From Anthoceros angustus (lineage: Eukaryota > Streptophyta > Anthocerotopsida > Anthocerotales > Anthocerotaceae), in assembly GCA_010909165.1 (NCBI GenBank), contig VJWM01000117.1, forward strand, positions 496,001 through 560,000: a stretch of DNA of 64,000 bases, given 5' to 3'. Positions 1 to 13,010 of the stretch are shown piece after piece. Both the position numbers and the translations under genes were made by a program. Numbering within the stretch: the stretch's first letter is position 1; each line of letters starts with the position of its first letter. Under the pieces are notes generated by a model, which was given only the letters and a program-made list of their open reading frames with translations, did not search any database and had not been told where the DNA came from.

Positions 1-1894
1 GGAGTGTGAACTTGAACATGTGGTTTTTGTGGCTGCAATTGTGCAAGCATGAGTGACTGCGCACAAGTGTTGGCTTTTCGGTTTGTTTTGTTGCTTCAAG
101 ATTGTCTTCCACTCGCTCTAGGATTCCAGATCCAATGACACAACTACACCGTAATCACTATCAAGGCATATCATTGTGACTGCAAAATTTCGCAGAGGCC
201 AACAAACGTTGTAATTTGAGAATCACAGCGCCACCTTTCCCGTCCGAGGCGAATGGTGCATCACAAGACTGGTTGCTTCATTTGCCGAGTGTGATGACCA
301 TGTCATCGGAAATCCTTCAAGTTGCTCAAAAGCAAGATCCTTCCACAATGTGAGTCTCGCCGCTAATCGCAAAAATCGAAACAAAGGTGCAACACGCTAA
401 GGAAACAACACGCACTACATGAATACCGGTGTCACTTGAAGATGTTATGTGTGAGCGCCCAATTTCCTTCATTTGCCAGGTTGTATCAAGATCCCATTTG
501 CGAAATCCTTCTCGAAGTCACATGAGATCAATCACCAAGGTACTTGTGATCACCAACAGACTTTGCATCTGCCACCCCGGCTCGAACAAAAAAAACGTGA
601 AACAAAGGTGCAAGACGCTACACGCACCATATCACCTAATATGCTCCACACAAAAGCGTTAGAGTTCGCCCTCACATGTCCCGCTCCTAAGACACGCAGG
701 GTCACTCCGAGCGGCATGATGCAGATGAGGAATTGGATGTCCGCCCAACACCGTGATACCGTGGATGCGATTCAAATTACTATCATCTTCGATCAAGTCG
801 CCCCATACATCCAAAGCATAACAAAGCATGTTAGTACTCAATCACCAAACGTAGGGCTCCCACATCTGCCCTTCCCGCATATACAAAGTGAAAGCAACAT
901 GTCTAAGCGGAGGATTTGCGGTCGCTAACGCTGGCCATACTTAACAAAAGTTCCTATATGTATGTGTTGCTTTCATGTATGTGTTCGATCCGATGGAAAC
1001 CCTAAACCCTTATCAAGAAAAGATATGTATGACACCATCCAACACTGGGCCGATGAACGTGTGATAGAATGTTTTTTCCCGCGACGAACCGGAAGTGGTG
1101 GCACGACATTATCGTGTATTATACGTGAGTATCTAAAGGATTCCGTGGCATATTCTAGCGCATAATCAAAAAAAGAAAGTCACACACACACCCGTGTGAC
1201 GGATCAGATTCCATACATGGGAGGAAGGTGGGCATAATTTGTTTTCTTTCTACCTCAAAAGTGCAAAAAGCAAAGAAAACTTTTCTTGGTACGCCATGTA
1301 AAGCACCGATGACAGATGCATATTCAGACAGCCCAAATGCTATCGACAAGAAACTCTCTTTGAACCTTTCAAACCAAAAACTTCTAAAAGTTAAAAAGCC
1401 TCATGGGTATTCGCATCACGGGCATGTGAGGTCACCATAATTGCTGACATGTGAATTCAATACATAAATAAAAATCAAGATTAAAGAGAGTTAAAAAATT
1501 TGAGGATGTCCGATCCGTGCAAAAATAACTGTGAATGATAAAAAATAAGATAAATATAAAAATTAAAAAATTTTGGTAAAGATAGTTATGAAGTTCTATA
1601 ATAACTAGGTGATGAAAAAGATTGAAAATAAAAGCGATTAGGGATAAAAATCAAAAGTATAGGGAGAAATTATTTTTATAATTTTATGTCATAAACTTTA
1701 ATATAAACTAAAATTCAAAAGACTTAGAAGGATTGCAAGAGATATTGCGTTGTATTGCATGGTGCTACAAAGAACCAAAATAACTAGGTCTAGATATCAA
1801 TGGTAAGGCATATCAAACGTGACTACCCATAAAGGAAAGAGGATAAAAAAGGTGCAAAGGCCGCAACTACTCTTAAAACACCCAAGCTCCACAC

Positions 1895-2100
1895 ATTAGA
1901 CAAATGGACACATATTTATAAGAACGTCATGATTAAACATCCCGAGCTTAGATCGATACTTAGATGGGTCGGGAGTGCATGCACCCTAAACCCTAAACCC
2001 TAAGCCATTGGTGCAATTAGCTTAGGCACACCATGGTACAAGTTGTTAAGTACAAATCCGTCCTTAGTGGACTTCAATAAAATTCTTCTTGGCTGCTGCT
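1895..2100 (+). repeat. Solo arm of a terminal-inverted-repeat element, with telomere-like tract
   Basis: This is the copy-A counterpart of the left arm of the element at 23191-24255. The right arm is missing here. The arm contains a short CCCTAAA tract (about 1981-2003), which looks like an interstitial insertion, because the related arms at 8890-9035 and 24045-24255 lack it. Confidence 0.55.
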
Positions 2101-2740
2101 GCGCATTGGATCCCCATTCTGGGCACGCCTCCCGATCACCCCTAGTCTCCTCCGGAGTGGAGAAAGGTGCATCGTGAATTCTATTGTACACCAGTCTTGT
2201 GTTGCTATGTCCTCATCGCTCAAGAAGACCAGCTTCAGTAGTCTTTCTTAAGGTCAGATACACATCACATCCCAGCGGATGCGATTTGAAGAAAGCTCAT
2301 GCAAGGCCTCCCAAGATGATGAGATGGAAGCCTGGGTCGCACGGAACGGAGTTCTGCAATGCAACGCAGGCGGCAGTGTGAGAACCAGCTCAATGAAAAC
2401 AGCCATGGCAGTTGATATCGGTTTAATGCGGTCATTAAGGACCGCTCCGCATCCTAGAACATAGAAGAGCAGCAGCAACACACCGGCAGCAACAGCAGCA
2501 ACCTTGGGCATCATGAGAATGTGCTTAGGGTTTCGAGGTCTGGGCATTTGCCTGCGCACGGTTCGTCAGTCTAATGATCGGGCGAAAAGCTGGTCTGTTT
2601 TGCTGCACCAGCTGAGCGATGCAACTAAGCTCTAGGACTGGCTTTTGAGATCCAGAGACGTTGATGCAAGATCTACTAGGATGGAATTCGGTGCTTGCCG
2701 GTTGCAAGTGGAGCAACCAACGCATGCATTACTTTTTGGG

Positions 2741-4062
2741 CACTGGCTATGTGCTCGGATCAATTGGGCAGAGAAGGACATTGCTGAAATAGTATGTCAT
2801 TTCCAAAGTTGAACTTTCTGGTTGCATTAGAGATGATTAACTGGAGGAGAGACGGAGAAGGAGAAGGAGAAGGAAGCTGAATTTGGTGAAGGTTTTGACG
2901 AATTCGGGCCGGATGAGTAGATTCCCGCCCTCCGTTCCGTTCCGTTCCGAGGTCTGAGCCGCAGCAGGAGTCTGCAGGAGGCCACGCCACGCGGCACGGG
3001 CAAATGTGGCCCGTGTCTGATGGCTTTGCAGCACCGCAAGGCCGACAGGTATGGCTACGGATAATCATGGTGGAGACTGGAGGCTGGTGGCAGAACTTCC
3101 GGACAGAAGATAGGGCTTAAGGATGGTGTCAAGTCAAGGTAGACCTTTGGTGCCCTTGGCCTACGCAGATCCCAACACCGCCGCATCCAGAGGATGCCGA
3201 ACCCACGCCCACCACAACTCTGAATATCTCTACGAACTGATGTGAGCACACTTCCCGAGGCGCACGTTTCAAGAGGTTGGGCTGGATTTTGAGATGGACC
3301 ACCCAGGCAGTCAAATCAGCACTCGGTCGCATACCCCAGGGAAATTGTGAATGTGAATCCAGTGGGAGCCAGCTTGGTCCTCGTTTCCACAGTGTTCCAC
3401 GTGCAAGGACCAGCCTGGTCCCCACTGTAAAACAGGAGCTTGGCAAGGACCAGCCTGTTCCTCATTCCTACACTTTGCCATGTGTGTAAAACATTGGTGG
3501 CTACACGGATTGGAGAACGAGATGCGCACAGGAGAAATCGGTAGGCAGCCTCTTCACAAGAGTGATTCCCTCGGATGTCAGAATATTCATGGACCGACAA
3601 CAAATATGCAAGCCTCCATTCATGGGGAGCGAGCTGAATGGAACTGCTCTGATCAGTTAAGCAAGCTCTTGCAGCCAGCTGCAGGCCTCTTGCTTGTCCC
3701 CGGCAGCCGTTGTTACAAGATACTGATGCACAGATGGAAGTTTGAAATAGCCATTACTCATGGAGCAGGGCAGGTGTCATTCCTGGCCATTCATGCATGC
3801 TCAGACCGGAGCATCCCTCCCTTTACCAACCAGGGGCCTGCTGTTGTTCATGAATTCTGGAACGTGTTCAAGAGTCACAATCTTGAACAACACTCAAAAG
3901 ATGAATTCAGAGGTGGCCATCAGCAAAGACTGACGTGAAACAAAGCAGGATTGGGCTACACATCCTTATACCACTACCCAATCACGTGGTGCAGATCGCT
4001 CCTCCAGTCATGTACCAAATCCCGGGGTGATGCTGCAACACACGTCGTTTGAGTAGCTCCCA
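2741..4062. other. 3' flank of ROCO copy A, mosaic of repeated pieces
   Basis: No gene is recognised. About 3005-3245 is a repeated block also found at 11065-11325, 25670-25840 and 33715-33975. On the minus strand 3265-3330 resembles a scrap of the ROCO COR sequence (SADLTAWV, also seen at about 6235-6285). 3740-3910 recurs at 10600-10790 and 26390-26560. Confidence 0.6.
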
Positions 4063-7000
4063 TCAGAGTTTCTCATAAACACGTCTGTCAATTCCCTCTG
4101 CATACACGTTGGGCAAACCCATGCCACTCCTCGTCCTCCTCAGGCCTTTTCCGAAATTGCACCTATGCAGTTGGAATATCTCGCCGATGTGATCCTTTAC
4201 CAACGGCTTGACCAGATCCCTCAGGGTAATCCATGCCTCCTTCACGGAAATGTCCTGGTCCGCCGATGGACCTGTCAGGTTGAGATCTACCTTGGACAGG
4301 TCTGCGTCCAGAGAGGCCGCAGTGAGATACAGCGCTCCATCCAAGCTGGTGAAGGGTCGGGAACCGCATTCCCAATGCCGGCAGCCACATGTAGGCCAGC
4401 TTTCACTAGGAAAACCAAAACCTTGATACCACTGATTGCTAGGGGCCTGATCCACTTCCACTTCGCATCCTCCAATGTCAAGTCGAATCCAGTTTGGCCC
4501 TCCACGATGTGATTCCCAAAGATATTTTCGCACATGAAGTGCAGCTTAGCCGCTTTGCCCACACGCACCCCTGCAATCAATCTCTGTACTACACCCACGT
4601 CTGCAGTGGTGATGTAGGGACGTCTGGGTATCTGACTGCTTTCTAATTCTGCAGAGAAATTCATAATCTCATCCATCTTAGAAAGCAAAATTGTTGAGTA
4701 GCTTCCTGCCCAGTCTTGATAGCGCTCATCTCATGTTGGATAAGTTGCAAAGTCTCGCCAATTCTATCCACTTTGACTCCACTGCTTTCACCTCTGTCTC
4801 CACCATTTTCACGTGTGCTTCAAATCTCTTATCCCTTGAATGATGGTTTGCAACAGTTGCTCCCCATCTCCGAGTGAGTTGTTCCAGGGAGGGATATAGT
4901 ACGTCGGACGCTGCAGACCGAGACGTTTGAACTGTGCGTCTTGTTGTGCGAGCACCCCTTTCTCTGTAGGCAGGACTTCCTCTACAGCTGCATCTATGTT
5001 GGATATGGTTTGAAGGAGACCTGTTCGTCGCCTTTGCAAGACATCCAAGACTTCACCAGCCAGAGCTCTTTAGCTCCCTCAAAGGCACTCTCAAAAGAGG
5101 CTTCAGGACATTCTGGACCACCATTTGAAGTCGGCCAGATCCATGAGGAGAAAATCTCCCTGTACAGTCATGTTGGTCTGAAAAACACACTTCAGCAAAT
5201 CCTGCGTTAGCACTGACTGATTATGCCGGTAGATACAGAGTGTGAGGTTTTCGACACACTCGGTCCTGATAATTCCTTCCACAAGCTCGACTCCCGGACT
5301 GCCTTCAGGGAAGCACAAAAGATTTCAACTTTGCAATCACATGTTCCTTGAGAAACTCGATAGTTTCATCTTTGCTCTTGGATGACCTCACCAGAATATC
5401 GATATGGTCACCGATGTCTCCGGTGTCCTCTCCGATATCCCCACTGCTTTCCAAAACACATCCATACCATCACACCAAAACTTGATGAGGTTGCGTTCAA
5501 TACGATATTGATGAGGTTGCATGCCATGGAATCCGAACAAATCCTTTCGAAGGCAGACCTACAATACGCAAACCTCCACAATGTCAGTAAACAGGTTGAA
5601 GACACACACCATCGACACAAAAGACATGTTGGTAGTTATCGTACTTGGAATCTAGGAAAAAGCCTGGACCAAGAAACGTCTTCGTCTTGTCAAGGCACTG
5701 TAACCTCCTTCCGAGGTAGTTAATTGCTTGCTGTATCAGCAGTTTCCCAGTTCAACTTTCGTCTCCCAGGAAGAGCGTCACCATTACCGGCGGCCATGGT
5801 GAAGGGAACAAAGAATCCGACACGTCGAGTCCCATCCTCTTCATAGCATAAGTTGAGAGTGGTCATCAATGATACCAGATGTTGCCTTTCAATCCCTCCG
5901 CTTGTGTGCCTCTGAGAATCTCATCCAAGGTGGAATGAAGCAGACTTTGAGCAACAAATCCATCTGAGGAATACGACAAACCTACTAGTAGACGGAGACA
6001 TGCTCTGGTTAGAAGGTGAATGAGTCGCCCTAAAAATTGTGACTCATCCAGTGTGGATTTATCACCACAACATCTGTATCTTGAAAACAGATGATACTAC
6101 CCACATCATGCAAATAGGCAAGAATGGCTCCCAATCGTTCCCCTCATCTTGAACCCCACCTTCGTGGAGACTCTTCAGCTCGTTTTGGAACAAAGTTTGA
6201 AGTTGCTGTTTCCTCTCACCATTGGTTGAGCTGGATGTTGGGATACCCAGGCAGTCAAATCAGCACTCAATCGGTTGCATACCTCGGGTACCCAAAACAG
6301 TTTAGTTGCAAATAGAGCTCGAAACGATTCCATGAGTGCGTCCAGCAAGGGCTTCACACTCTTGGCAGATCGAGCGTCCATGGAGAAGAGTGTTTTGTTT
6401 CCACGTGAACAACCTGTTCAAACTCGGTGGCCAACTCTGTCAGAACGGGTTGAAGGAGATCGGTAATGCTTCAGCATCAGAACGCTTCATCTTATCCACA
6501 TGAGTTGCCACCACAAATATTTGAGGCAAAGTAGAGCCCACGTTGCGACAATTGGAGTTGATGAACCTAAGCCAGTACGCCAAGCTCCTTCTGAACCTGT
6601 CCTGCAGGACATTAGGCGGATGCAGTTGGGGAGGTTTCCGATCATCAAATGGGCTGAACGCAAACAGGAAGATACATGCTTGGTTGAAGGTCGGAAAAGG
6701 TAGTCTTGCAGAGCTCGGTAGTGAGCTTGTCCAGCCAGATCCCACATGGTAACTTGCATATCATGGTCGTTGCGCAACACCTCGATTTCTATGCCTTCCG
6801 TTCTGGCACCGGTGACGGAAGCCATCCGTCGCCAAGCCCGAAATATTTTTCCCTTCAGTCGAGCTAGAACTTGGCTGAGCTGGAACTCGGGTGATGCGGC
6901 TGTGTGTCGTCTCCATGCGCGAATCATGGTGGTGCGGAGAGTGGTCTTCCCTGCGAAAGGGGCACCGCACAGGAAGAGGCGCCCAGCCTTGGGCATCACA

Positions 7001-8304
7001 GGCCCTTGCCTGCCCACGAGCAAAGGCCAGTAAGCCTCTTGAGTGGCATTGCCTGCCAAGGCTGCATTGATGATTGCGTCCTTTCCTTCCGCTTCCCATG
7101 TTGTCCCCGATGTTGATCTCCGTAACGTCTTGTTGACTTGAATACAGTTCATCAAGTCTCTAAACATGTCATGGTCCAGGGCGTCCCAGAAGAAATGTCG
7201 AGCTTTTTCAGAGATGCGTTGCCCTCCAAGGATCTCAGCAACTCTTTCTTGAACGAGGCGTGGCCCTTGAGCCACTGCAAGTTCAGGACACGCAGTGCTT
7301 TGCATTCCGGGAGCAACTGGACAAGGCGCATCCACACATCCGTCGCAGCTGATGGCCATTCGAATGTAATGAAACGAAGATGAGATATGGTGGAGTTGCG
7401 GCGTAACCCGTCCAGGCCGTGGATGAGAGCATATGGAGTGGTGTGAAGCTCTCGATACGATCGTTGGTGCGCAGCATTCCGGCCAGGGCGTCTGCCAGGC
7501 CTGCCTCCCCATTCTTCGAGATAACCAAGTTAAGCTGTGTGACGCCAGAGATGGAGGCATTCTCATCCTCATCCGCGCGGGTGAAAGCAAGTTTGAGCAC
7601 AGTGCCCATGGGCCCGAGGCCGCCGGGAATGGGACCCCAAAATGCAAAGCCATCATCCAACTCCATTACCCGGAGCGTGGCACAGAGCGGAAGAGCATTT
7701 CCAATACACTGGGCTCCCGCCACATCCATGCCGATGCCTTCCAGTGCCAGATCCTTGAGATGGGGAGCCGTGGCCAGAATGCGGGCCAGGAGCTGTGCCC
7801 CTTCAGCACCTCCCACCTCGTTCCCTTAAGTCAACCTCCAGGACAGAATCCTTGTTGAAGCCTTTGGCCAGGGCACCCAGTCCGCGGCATCAAGCCCAAC
7901 TCGTACTGAAAGTGTTCGTAAGCTGCGACTGGATGCAACAAGCTGGCCCAGAGCCTCGCAAGCCGCCTGCCTTCCAAAACCTTCACAGCCATACAGATCA
8001 GTATTCCAGGGAAGGGTTGGACGCCAGGCCCCCAACAGAACCGACACTTCATCCTCCGATCCAAGCCGATGGCCCACCTGGAATGGTTATCTCGAGACTG
8101 CGGCAGTTGGCAATGGCTGTCAACACCCGCTTGCGCACTCGCCAGTGCCTTCCCTCATCACCACGGATTCGCCAGTGAAGTAGCCGCCATACTCTTCATC
8201 ATTATGCAGATCGGGTAGATGGGGGCATTCCGGCCCAGATCTAGCAGCAGCTGCTGCAGCTGAACCAGCGCGCGCCAATCCTCCGCCTCATGCTCTTCCG
8301 CCAT
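4063..8304 (-). pseudogene. LRR-Roc-COR (ROCO) protein gene, copy A, many frameshifts
   Basis: ROCO proteins join leucine-rich repeats to a Ras-like Roc GTPase and a COR dimerisation domain; TORNADO1 is the plant relative I know. Reading the minus strand: the start is at 8304 (MAEE). RNI-type LRRs with ALGQLVASSRSL-like and GLGALAKGFN-like modules run to about 7150. Roc follows, with an intact P-loop GAPFAGKT (about 6942-6966), a DLAGQ switch motif (6729-6743) and THVDK as G4 (about 6490-6505). COR and the C-terminal region extend to about 4063. The LRR-end-to-Roc frame (7656-6730) is open and single-copy. Elsewhere many one-base indels relative to copy B break the frame. It is either a decaying duplicate or poorly base-called. 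Its Roc P-loop is better preserved than that of copy B. Confidence 0.8.
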
Positions 8305-8479
8305 GCTCTGCTCTGCTATGCTGTGCTATGCTTCCCGGACTGCTAGAATGGAATGAGGGCCAGGCAGGTGCTGTGCTCCTCCAGGCCACACCACATCCCG
8401 CGGCCTTCAGCCCTGGCAGGCAGGCCCCACGCAGCGAAACTTCCCACATGAACGGCGAAACAGCCCAAACTTAAACATG

Positions 8480-9700
8480 CTAAAATAAGTAAATGCAATG
8501 GAATGGAATTTGTCCGGGTCAGTCGAGATCGGGACACCGGAACGGAACGGAAGGGGAAACGGCTCCCGTGCACGGTCCCTGTGATGAATGATGGGCTGGG
8601 TAAGGTTGGGTTGGGTTGGGTGTCCATGGAAACTGGATCCAGCCTAGAAACCCTTTACTTGTAATTTTCGATAACATGATCTTTCATGAATCTAAGCTCA
8701 TCAGGGTCTGCCAGCCTGTGAAAGGGAACAACACGCTCTCAAAGTCAGCGTATGGGAAGGAAGTGCAATGATATTGCGGATATAACCCATGTGTTTCTCC
8801 ACAAGTGAATGGCAGGGTATGACTACTGTTTCTCCCAAACTCAGTTGGACCCTTTCCAGTAGGTTTCATGTGGTCCATGGTGGAAATGGACAGATTTATC
8901 TTTACCCGTGATTAAGCATCGGAGTTGGATCGGTATAGATGTCTCTAAGGGAATGGATGCCCTTGGTACAAGTACAGGCAACCATGGTAAAAGTTGAGCA
9001 GTCCCTGACGAAATCCGTCCAGTGGACAAATAAAACCCCCCAGTGGACAGACGTTGCTACTGTTGTTGTTGCTGAATATGGACGTCCTTGACATCAATGG
9101 CCTAACTATATCCGGAATGATTGATCGGCTCCTGTCTGGTGGCCATGCGTCGGAAGTGTGACAATCTGGACGATGCTCACCAGGGTAAACAGACTGCCTG
9201 CAAGCAGCTGGAGCAGCGCTGCGGCCTGTGGAGTCCAGACGAGCGCATGATCGCATTAAGGCATCAAGGATCGGAAGTACCTTCTGGCATCAAGGATCGG
9301 GAAGGTACCTTCTCACGTATGACCGAACCATATTGCTGTCAGGCTGTCCCTCTGCAGGTGACACAGAAAAAGTAATTAGCTCCAATTTAGCCCTGGCTCA
9401 TCCGAAATTAGCCTCTACAGGCACGGTCATAGGCATAAGGAGCACTTACCAACACAACTTTTGAAGATCAATGAGAGTCAAGTTCAGCACTGCATCACAT
9501 CATAGAGTAGCAACCTGTTATGCCTCATCCTGACAAACTTCAAACCTTGCATAGAGATCGTCTTCACTACTAGCACGTGCATATGATCATAAGGGTGAAA
9601 GATACTGTCGACTTGTTTCACAATTTGATTTCATCGTTCATTTGACCGTAGGGCCACAAGTAAATCCTTCAAATTTGAGATGTAAATCTTCTGGGTAGAC
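8480..9700. other. Insertion specific to copy A, no gene recognised
   Basis: This stretch is absent from copy B, where the equivalent interval is 33480-33540. It contains a diverged arm of the inverted-repeat element (8890-9035) and a short direct repeat (ATCAAGGATCGG-type, about 9265-9310). I see no convincing coding region. Confidence 0.5.
8890..9035 (+). repeat. Diverged arm of the same inverted-repeat element family
   Basis: It shares blocks with 23220-23400 in the same orientation: GATTAAGCATC, TGGATGCCCTTGGT, ACCATGGTA and AATCCGTC...AGTGGAC. It lacks the telomere-like tract found in the arm at 1895-2100. No partner arm is visible nearby. Confidence 0.55.
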
Positions 9701-9722
9701 ATACCATGAGGAGAATATATGC

Positions 9723-10155
9723 TCAGTTGACACGGAACGGAGAGATCTGCTTGCTGCGCCCAGTGACTCTGTCGGTCTCATCAGATATCTCTTTCCTAAA
9801 AGCAGCTGCAACCACATACTCGTCAGGTCGAAACTTGCAAAAGTCGTCTATAATCATGGAAAGACCTAAACAGAATATGCAAGTTTCTCGATATTCACCG
9901 TCCACACTTGCAAAAAGAGTGAAAGAACCCTAAACCTAAGAAGAAAGAGTGAAACATGCGTCCCCTCACAAAGCACAACAAGCAAGATCCTGAGGACCTC
10001 CACATCAAAAGCAAGTACACAACATTACCATAATCCGTAAACCTTCTCTTCGGCGCCATGGACAAATTCGCCATATATTCGGAACCATCGTCCATCTTGT
10101 GCAGCTGTAAAACTAGGGACGCCTCCTTACAATCCCTACAAATCACCGTCGTCAC
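9723..10155 (-). CDS. Unidentified two-exon gene or gene fragment
   Basis: Minus-strand frames suggest two exons. The first starts at 10155 (MTTVICRDCKEASL) and runs to TDYG, followed by a GTAATG donor near 10030. The second begins after a TTGCAAG acceptor near 9905 and ends at a stop near 9723 (ending SPFRVN). The joined product would be about 100 residues with a Cys pair (CRDC) near the start and another Cys pair (CIFC) after the junction. I do not recognise the family. It lies in the part of copy A that is missing from copy B. Weakly supported: only splice-like signals and an uninterrupted frame. Confidence 0.3.
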
Positions 10156-10385
10156 TGATCATGTTGGAAGCCATTTGCAATACATCTGCTTTACCCGGCC
10201 CACTTCTTGCCGCGATCCTAAACCGAGGTGAATTGAAGATCTATCACCATCCTAATGCTGAATCCAGCTGGGGCTTCGAGAAAAACGACAGCATGAAAAG
10301 ATGCATTTTAGATCCAATCTGCATCTAATCTGATCCGAGGCAAGAAATCCCTTCCACGATGCTCTCCAGCACAGACGACTTTCCA

Positions 10386-11035
10386 GAACTCTGTTGCGAG
10401 GTTAAACAGTCAGAGGAACCAGATTTCCAGACGCGCACCAAGCTGGAAACCAGCAAACAAAGAGGCATCACGTGAGGTCAAGCTGCCCCAATGAGGGAGT
10501 CAGTCCACTGACCTGGCCTCCCACCACCACAACAGAGGGCACAGAGGCCAATCAGGCTTTCCATTCAGCCCCGCTGCTGCTGAAGCAGCAACCTGCAAGC
10601 CCTGGATTAGCCATTACTCATGGAGCAGGGCAGGATGTCATTCGTCATTCCTGGCCATTCATGCATGCTCAGACCGGAGCATCCCTCCTTTACCAACCAG
10701 GGCCTGCTGTTGTTCATGAATTCTGGAACATGTTCAAGAGTCAGAACCTTGAACAACTAAAAGATGAATGTCCAGAGGTGGATGAAAAATGTTCATTATT
10801 CAAAGCACTTCTAGGCTGCGACTGGATGCAACAAGCTGGCCCAGACCCTCATCAAGCCGCCTGCCTTCCAAAACCTTCACAGGGAAGGGTTGGACGCCAT
10901 GCCCCAACAGAATCACACTTCATCCTCCCGAGCCAAGCCGATTTGCCACTTGTGGAAATACCCAAGCCAGGGCCGACACTGCGGCAGTTGGCAATGGCTG
11001 TCAACACCTGCTTGCGCACTCGCCAGTGCCTCCCC
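10386..11035. repeat. Mosaic insertion built from ROCO-locus pieces
   Basis: 10600-10790 matches 3750-3910 (ROCO 3' flank). 10800-11035 matches the N-terminal LRR part of ROCO (about 7915-8150, minus-strand coding). In copy B the flanking sequences are directly adjacent (33684), so this segment was inserted in A or lost from B. It has no intact reading frame. Confidence 0.65.
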
Positions 11036-11521
11036 TCATATGCTATGCTATGCTTTCCGGGACAGTAAATGTGGCCCGTGCATGATGGCTTTGCAGCACC
11101 GCAAGGCCCACAGGTGTGGCTACGGATAATCATGGTGGAGACTGGAGGCTGGTGGGGAACTTCCGGACAGATGATAGGGCTCATGGGGTTGTTCATGGAT
11201 GGTGTCAAGTCAAGGCCGTAACCTGATGCCCTTGGCCTGCGCGGATCCCAACACCGCCGCATCCAGAGGATGCCGAACCCACGCCCACCACAACTCTGAA
11301 TATCTCTACAAACTGATGTGAGAGCTCCCATAAAGGAAAGACAAAGAAAGAAAGAAAGATGCATACAAAGGTGAGGGCAGAAAGACGAATAAAAGGTGCA
11401 AAGGGCCTGGCCGCAACTACTCTTCAAACACCTCCAAGCTCCACTTCAAGTTTTTCATCCGCATGAAACCATATCCGATGATATCCGACGATGATATCCG
11501 CAGCTCTGTCCCGTTCAAGAC

Positions 11522-11565
11522 CAAAGGGAAGACCACTCTCCGCACCACCATGATTCGGGCGTGAT
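11522..11565 (+). pseudogene. Scrap of ROCO P-loop on the opposite strand
   Basis: The plus strand encodes PKGKTTLRTTMIR, the P-loop region that is otherwise read from the minus strand at about 6920-6960 and 29880. It lies at the edge of duplication copy A, next to the broken end of the carboxypeptidase gene. Confidence 0.6.
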
Positions 11566-11619
11566 GTGAGTACACACCCATCCAAAATGCACAGCCCAGA
11601 CAGATCGCATGACAGGAAG

Positions 11620-13010
11620 ACTAACCTCAGCCATCAAGCTACGAATGGATTGTTTACAGCTGACCCACGTTACTGCAGGATCAGCTTTCAAGGGTCTTCA
11701 CGTTGGCTTCATTAAGAAACTTCGCCAAGTACTCGCTGCCATCCTGTGATAAGGGCCAAAACAGTAAACAATATTCAACAAAACTTCACCTGCTATGACA
11801 ACTGGGTAGAACAGCATATTGCTGGATATCAAACTTACCTCCAAATGATGGTATTTTGTTAGCCGACGGACATCCAGTAGTGTTGCTATCCCACTTGTTT
11901 CCTCTATCCACTGAACGAGTGCAGTTCGGGCTTCATGGGCTTTCAGCCACTCTCCCTGGAAAAGGTGAAACAGGCACGTGCTCAACAGGAGTTTATGTGC
12001 GGGTTCCCAACATTCACGCAGAGCTTGACGTGAAGAGCCATGGAAAGATTTATCTACCTGTCAATTAGGGCTACAACCTCTTCAGCCATACTTTGGCACT
12101 GTGCTTTTGTGGCTGATCAAGTAGACCGAAACAGTAAGCAACATCTGAATGGGATTGTACCTGCAATCCGAATCATAGACGTGAACACTGCCACTAGGGT
12201 GACAGAGAAGTGAAGACGGCCATTCAGAGGGCTACTTAATAGAAGAAGAGAGGACATCAAAATCACCTGACTCCGTGGATGCGTCAACCCATTTCCAACA
12301 ACTATTCCCATAAGTTGGGCGCCAACATTGTGCCGATTCTTAGGCTGTGGATGGTTTATCAGATAATGAGCAAGAGACGGGACATACTTCCCGGCATAGC
12401 TTTCTCCGGCCAAAAAAGGGGTCTCAGCTCAAATGAAGGATTTTCAGCGATAAAGGAAGACAGCGCATGGTGGAGATGGGCTGCTACAGTATGCTGATCC
12501 TTTGGGACATCATCATCAGAAGATGCAATGCTGAAACCTGTCCCAACAGGACTGTCGACAAATAGCACTCCATACCTGCAACGCTTGCAAATGTGATGGA
12601 GCAGTCAGTAAGGAACCACTTGACCAGCATATCAGCCATGAAGTTATAGAAGAACGAGCAGGCGACAACGAAAAACGGTCTGACAGCCAGACACACCTGT
12701 TATTCCAGGCCCATTCATTGTGGTGCAAACTTCCGGTTCTACTAAACCGCCATGGCCCAAGTTCATAGAAGCAACCAATAAGGCTTGAACACCCAGGGCC
12801 TCCATTAAGCCAGAGCAGAGAGGGGCATCCACAAGAGAGGTCCGAGGATCTGTTGCTTCATAGAAAACGTAGAAAAGTTGGGACCTGCTGGAGTCGCTAA
12901 CAGGAAGGTAACCTGAAATTGTTGGCACAGCCTCCAAAGGAAAAGTTACCGTTACTGCCTTGGGCGCTTTTTGCACTGGAATGGCTTCACAGACCTGTGT
13001 TATCAACACA
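11620..13010 (-). pseudogene. Serine carboxypeptidase-like (SCPL50-type) gene, truncated
   Basis: Family S10 enzymes are secretory or vacuolar proteins with a Ser-Asp-His triad. On the minus strand: an N-terminal exon has SGYLPV and LFYVFYEA (about 12850-12920), then [18 protein letters not shown] (about 12740-12800). The next exon carries [15 protein letters not shown] (about 12530-12570), then the catalytic-serine motif GESYAGKYVPSL (about 12380-12410) and VGNGLTHP. A later exon has EARTALVQWIEETSG and ATLLDVRRLTKYH, followed by EYLAKFLNEANVKTL and SCKQSIRSLMAE. The region with the catalytic Asp and His is absent because the gene stops at the border of duplication copy A. Two one-base frameshifts are visible: an extra base before LWLNGGPG, and a T missing from a homopolymer just before GESYAG. 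A pseudogene is likely, though the point frameshifts could be read errors. Confidence 0.75.

Larger units (their letters stand above)
1..11487. repeat. Segmental duplication, copy A (left edge outside window)
   Basis: This stretch is collinear with 21171-34120. Base 1 matches base 21171, and the match runs through the ROCO gene and its upstream flank to about 8480. It resumes from 10235 to 10385 and from about 11035 to 11487. Copy A has an extra 1.75 kb (8480-10235) and an extra 650 bp (10386-11035). It lacks the 24.05-25.68 kb insertions of copy B. Positions 1-2740 hold no gene I can recognise; 1440-1760 is AT-rich. Substitutions are few and most differences are indels of one to a few bases. 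The left boundary is not visible. Confidence 0.9.

Noticed and set aside
1981-2003. CCCTAAACCCTAAACCCTAA, plant telomere repeat
   Set aside because: Only about three units, inside a repeat arm also present in copy B; it is interstitial and not a chromosome end.
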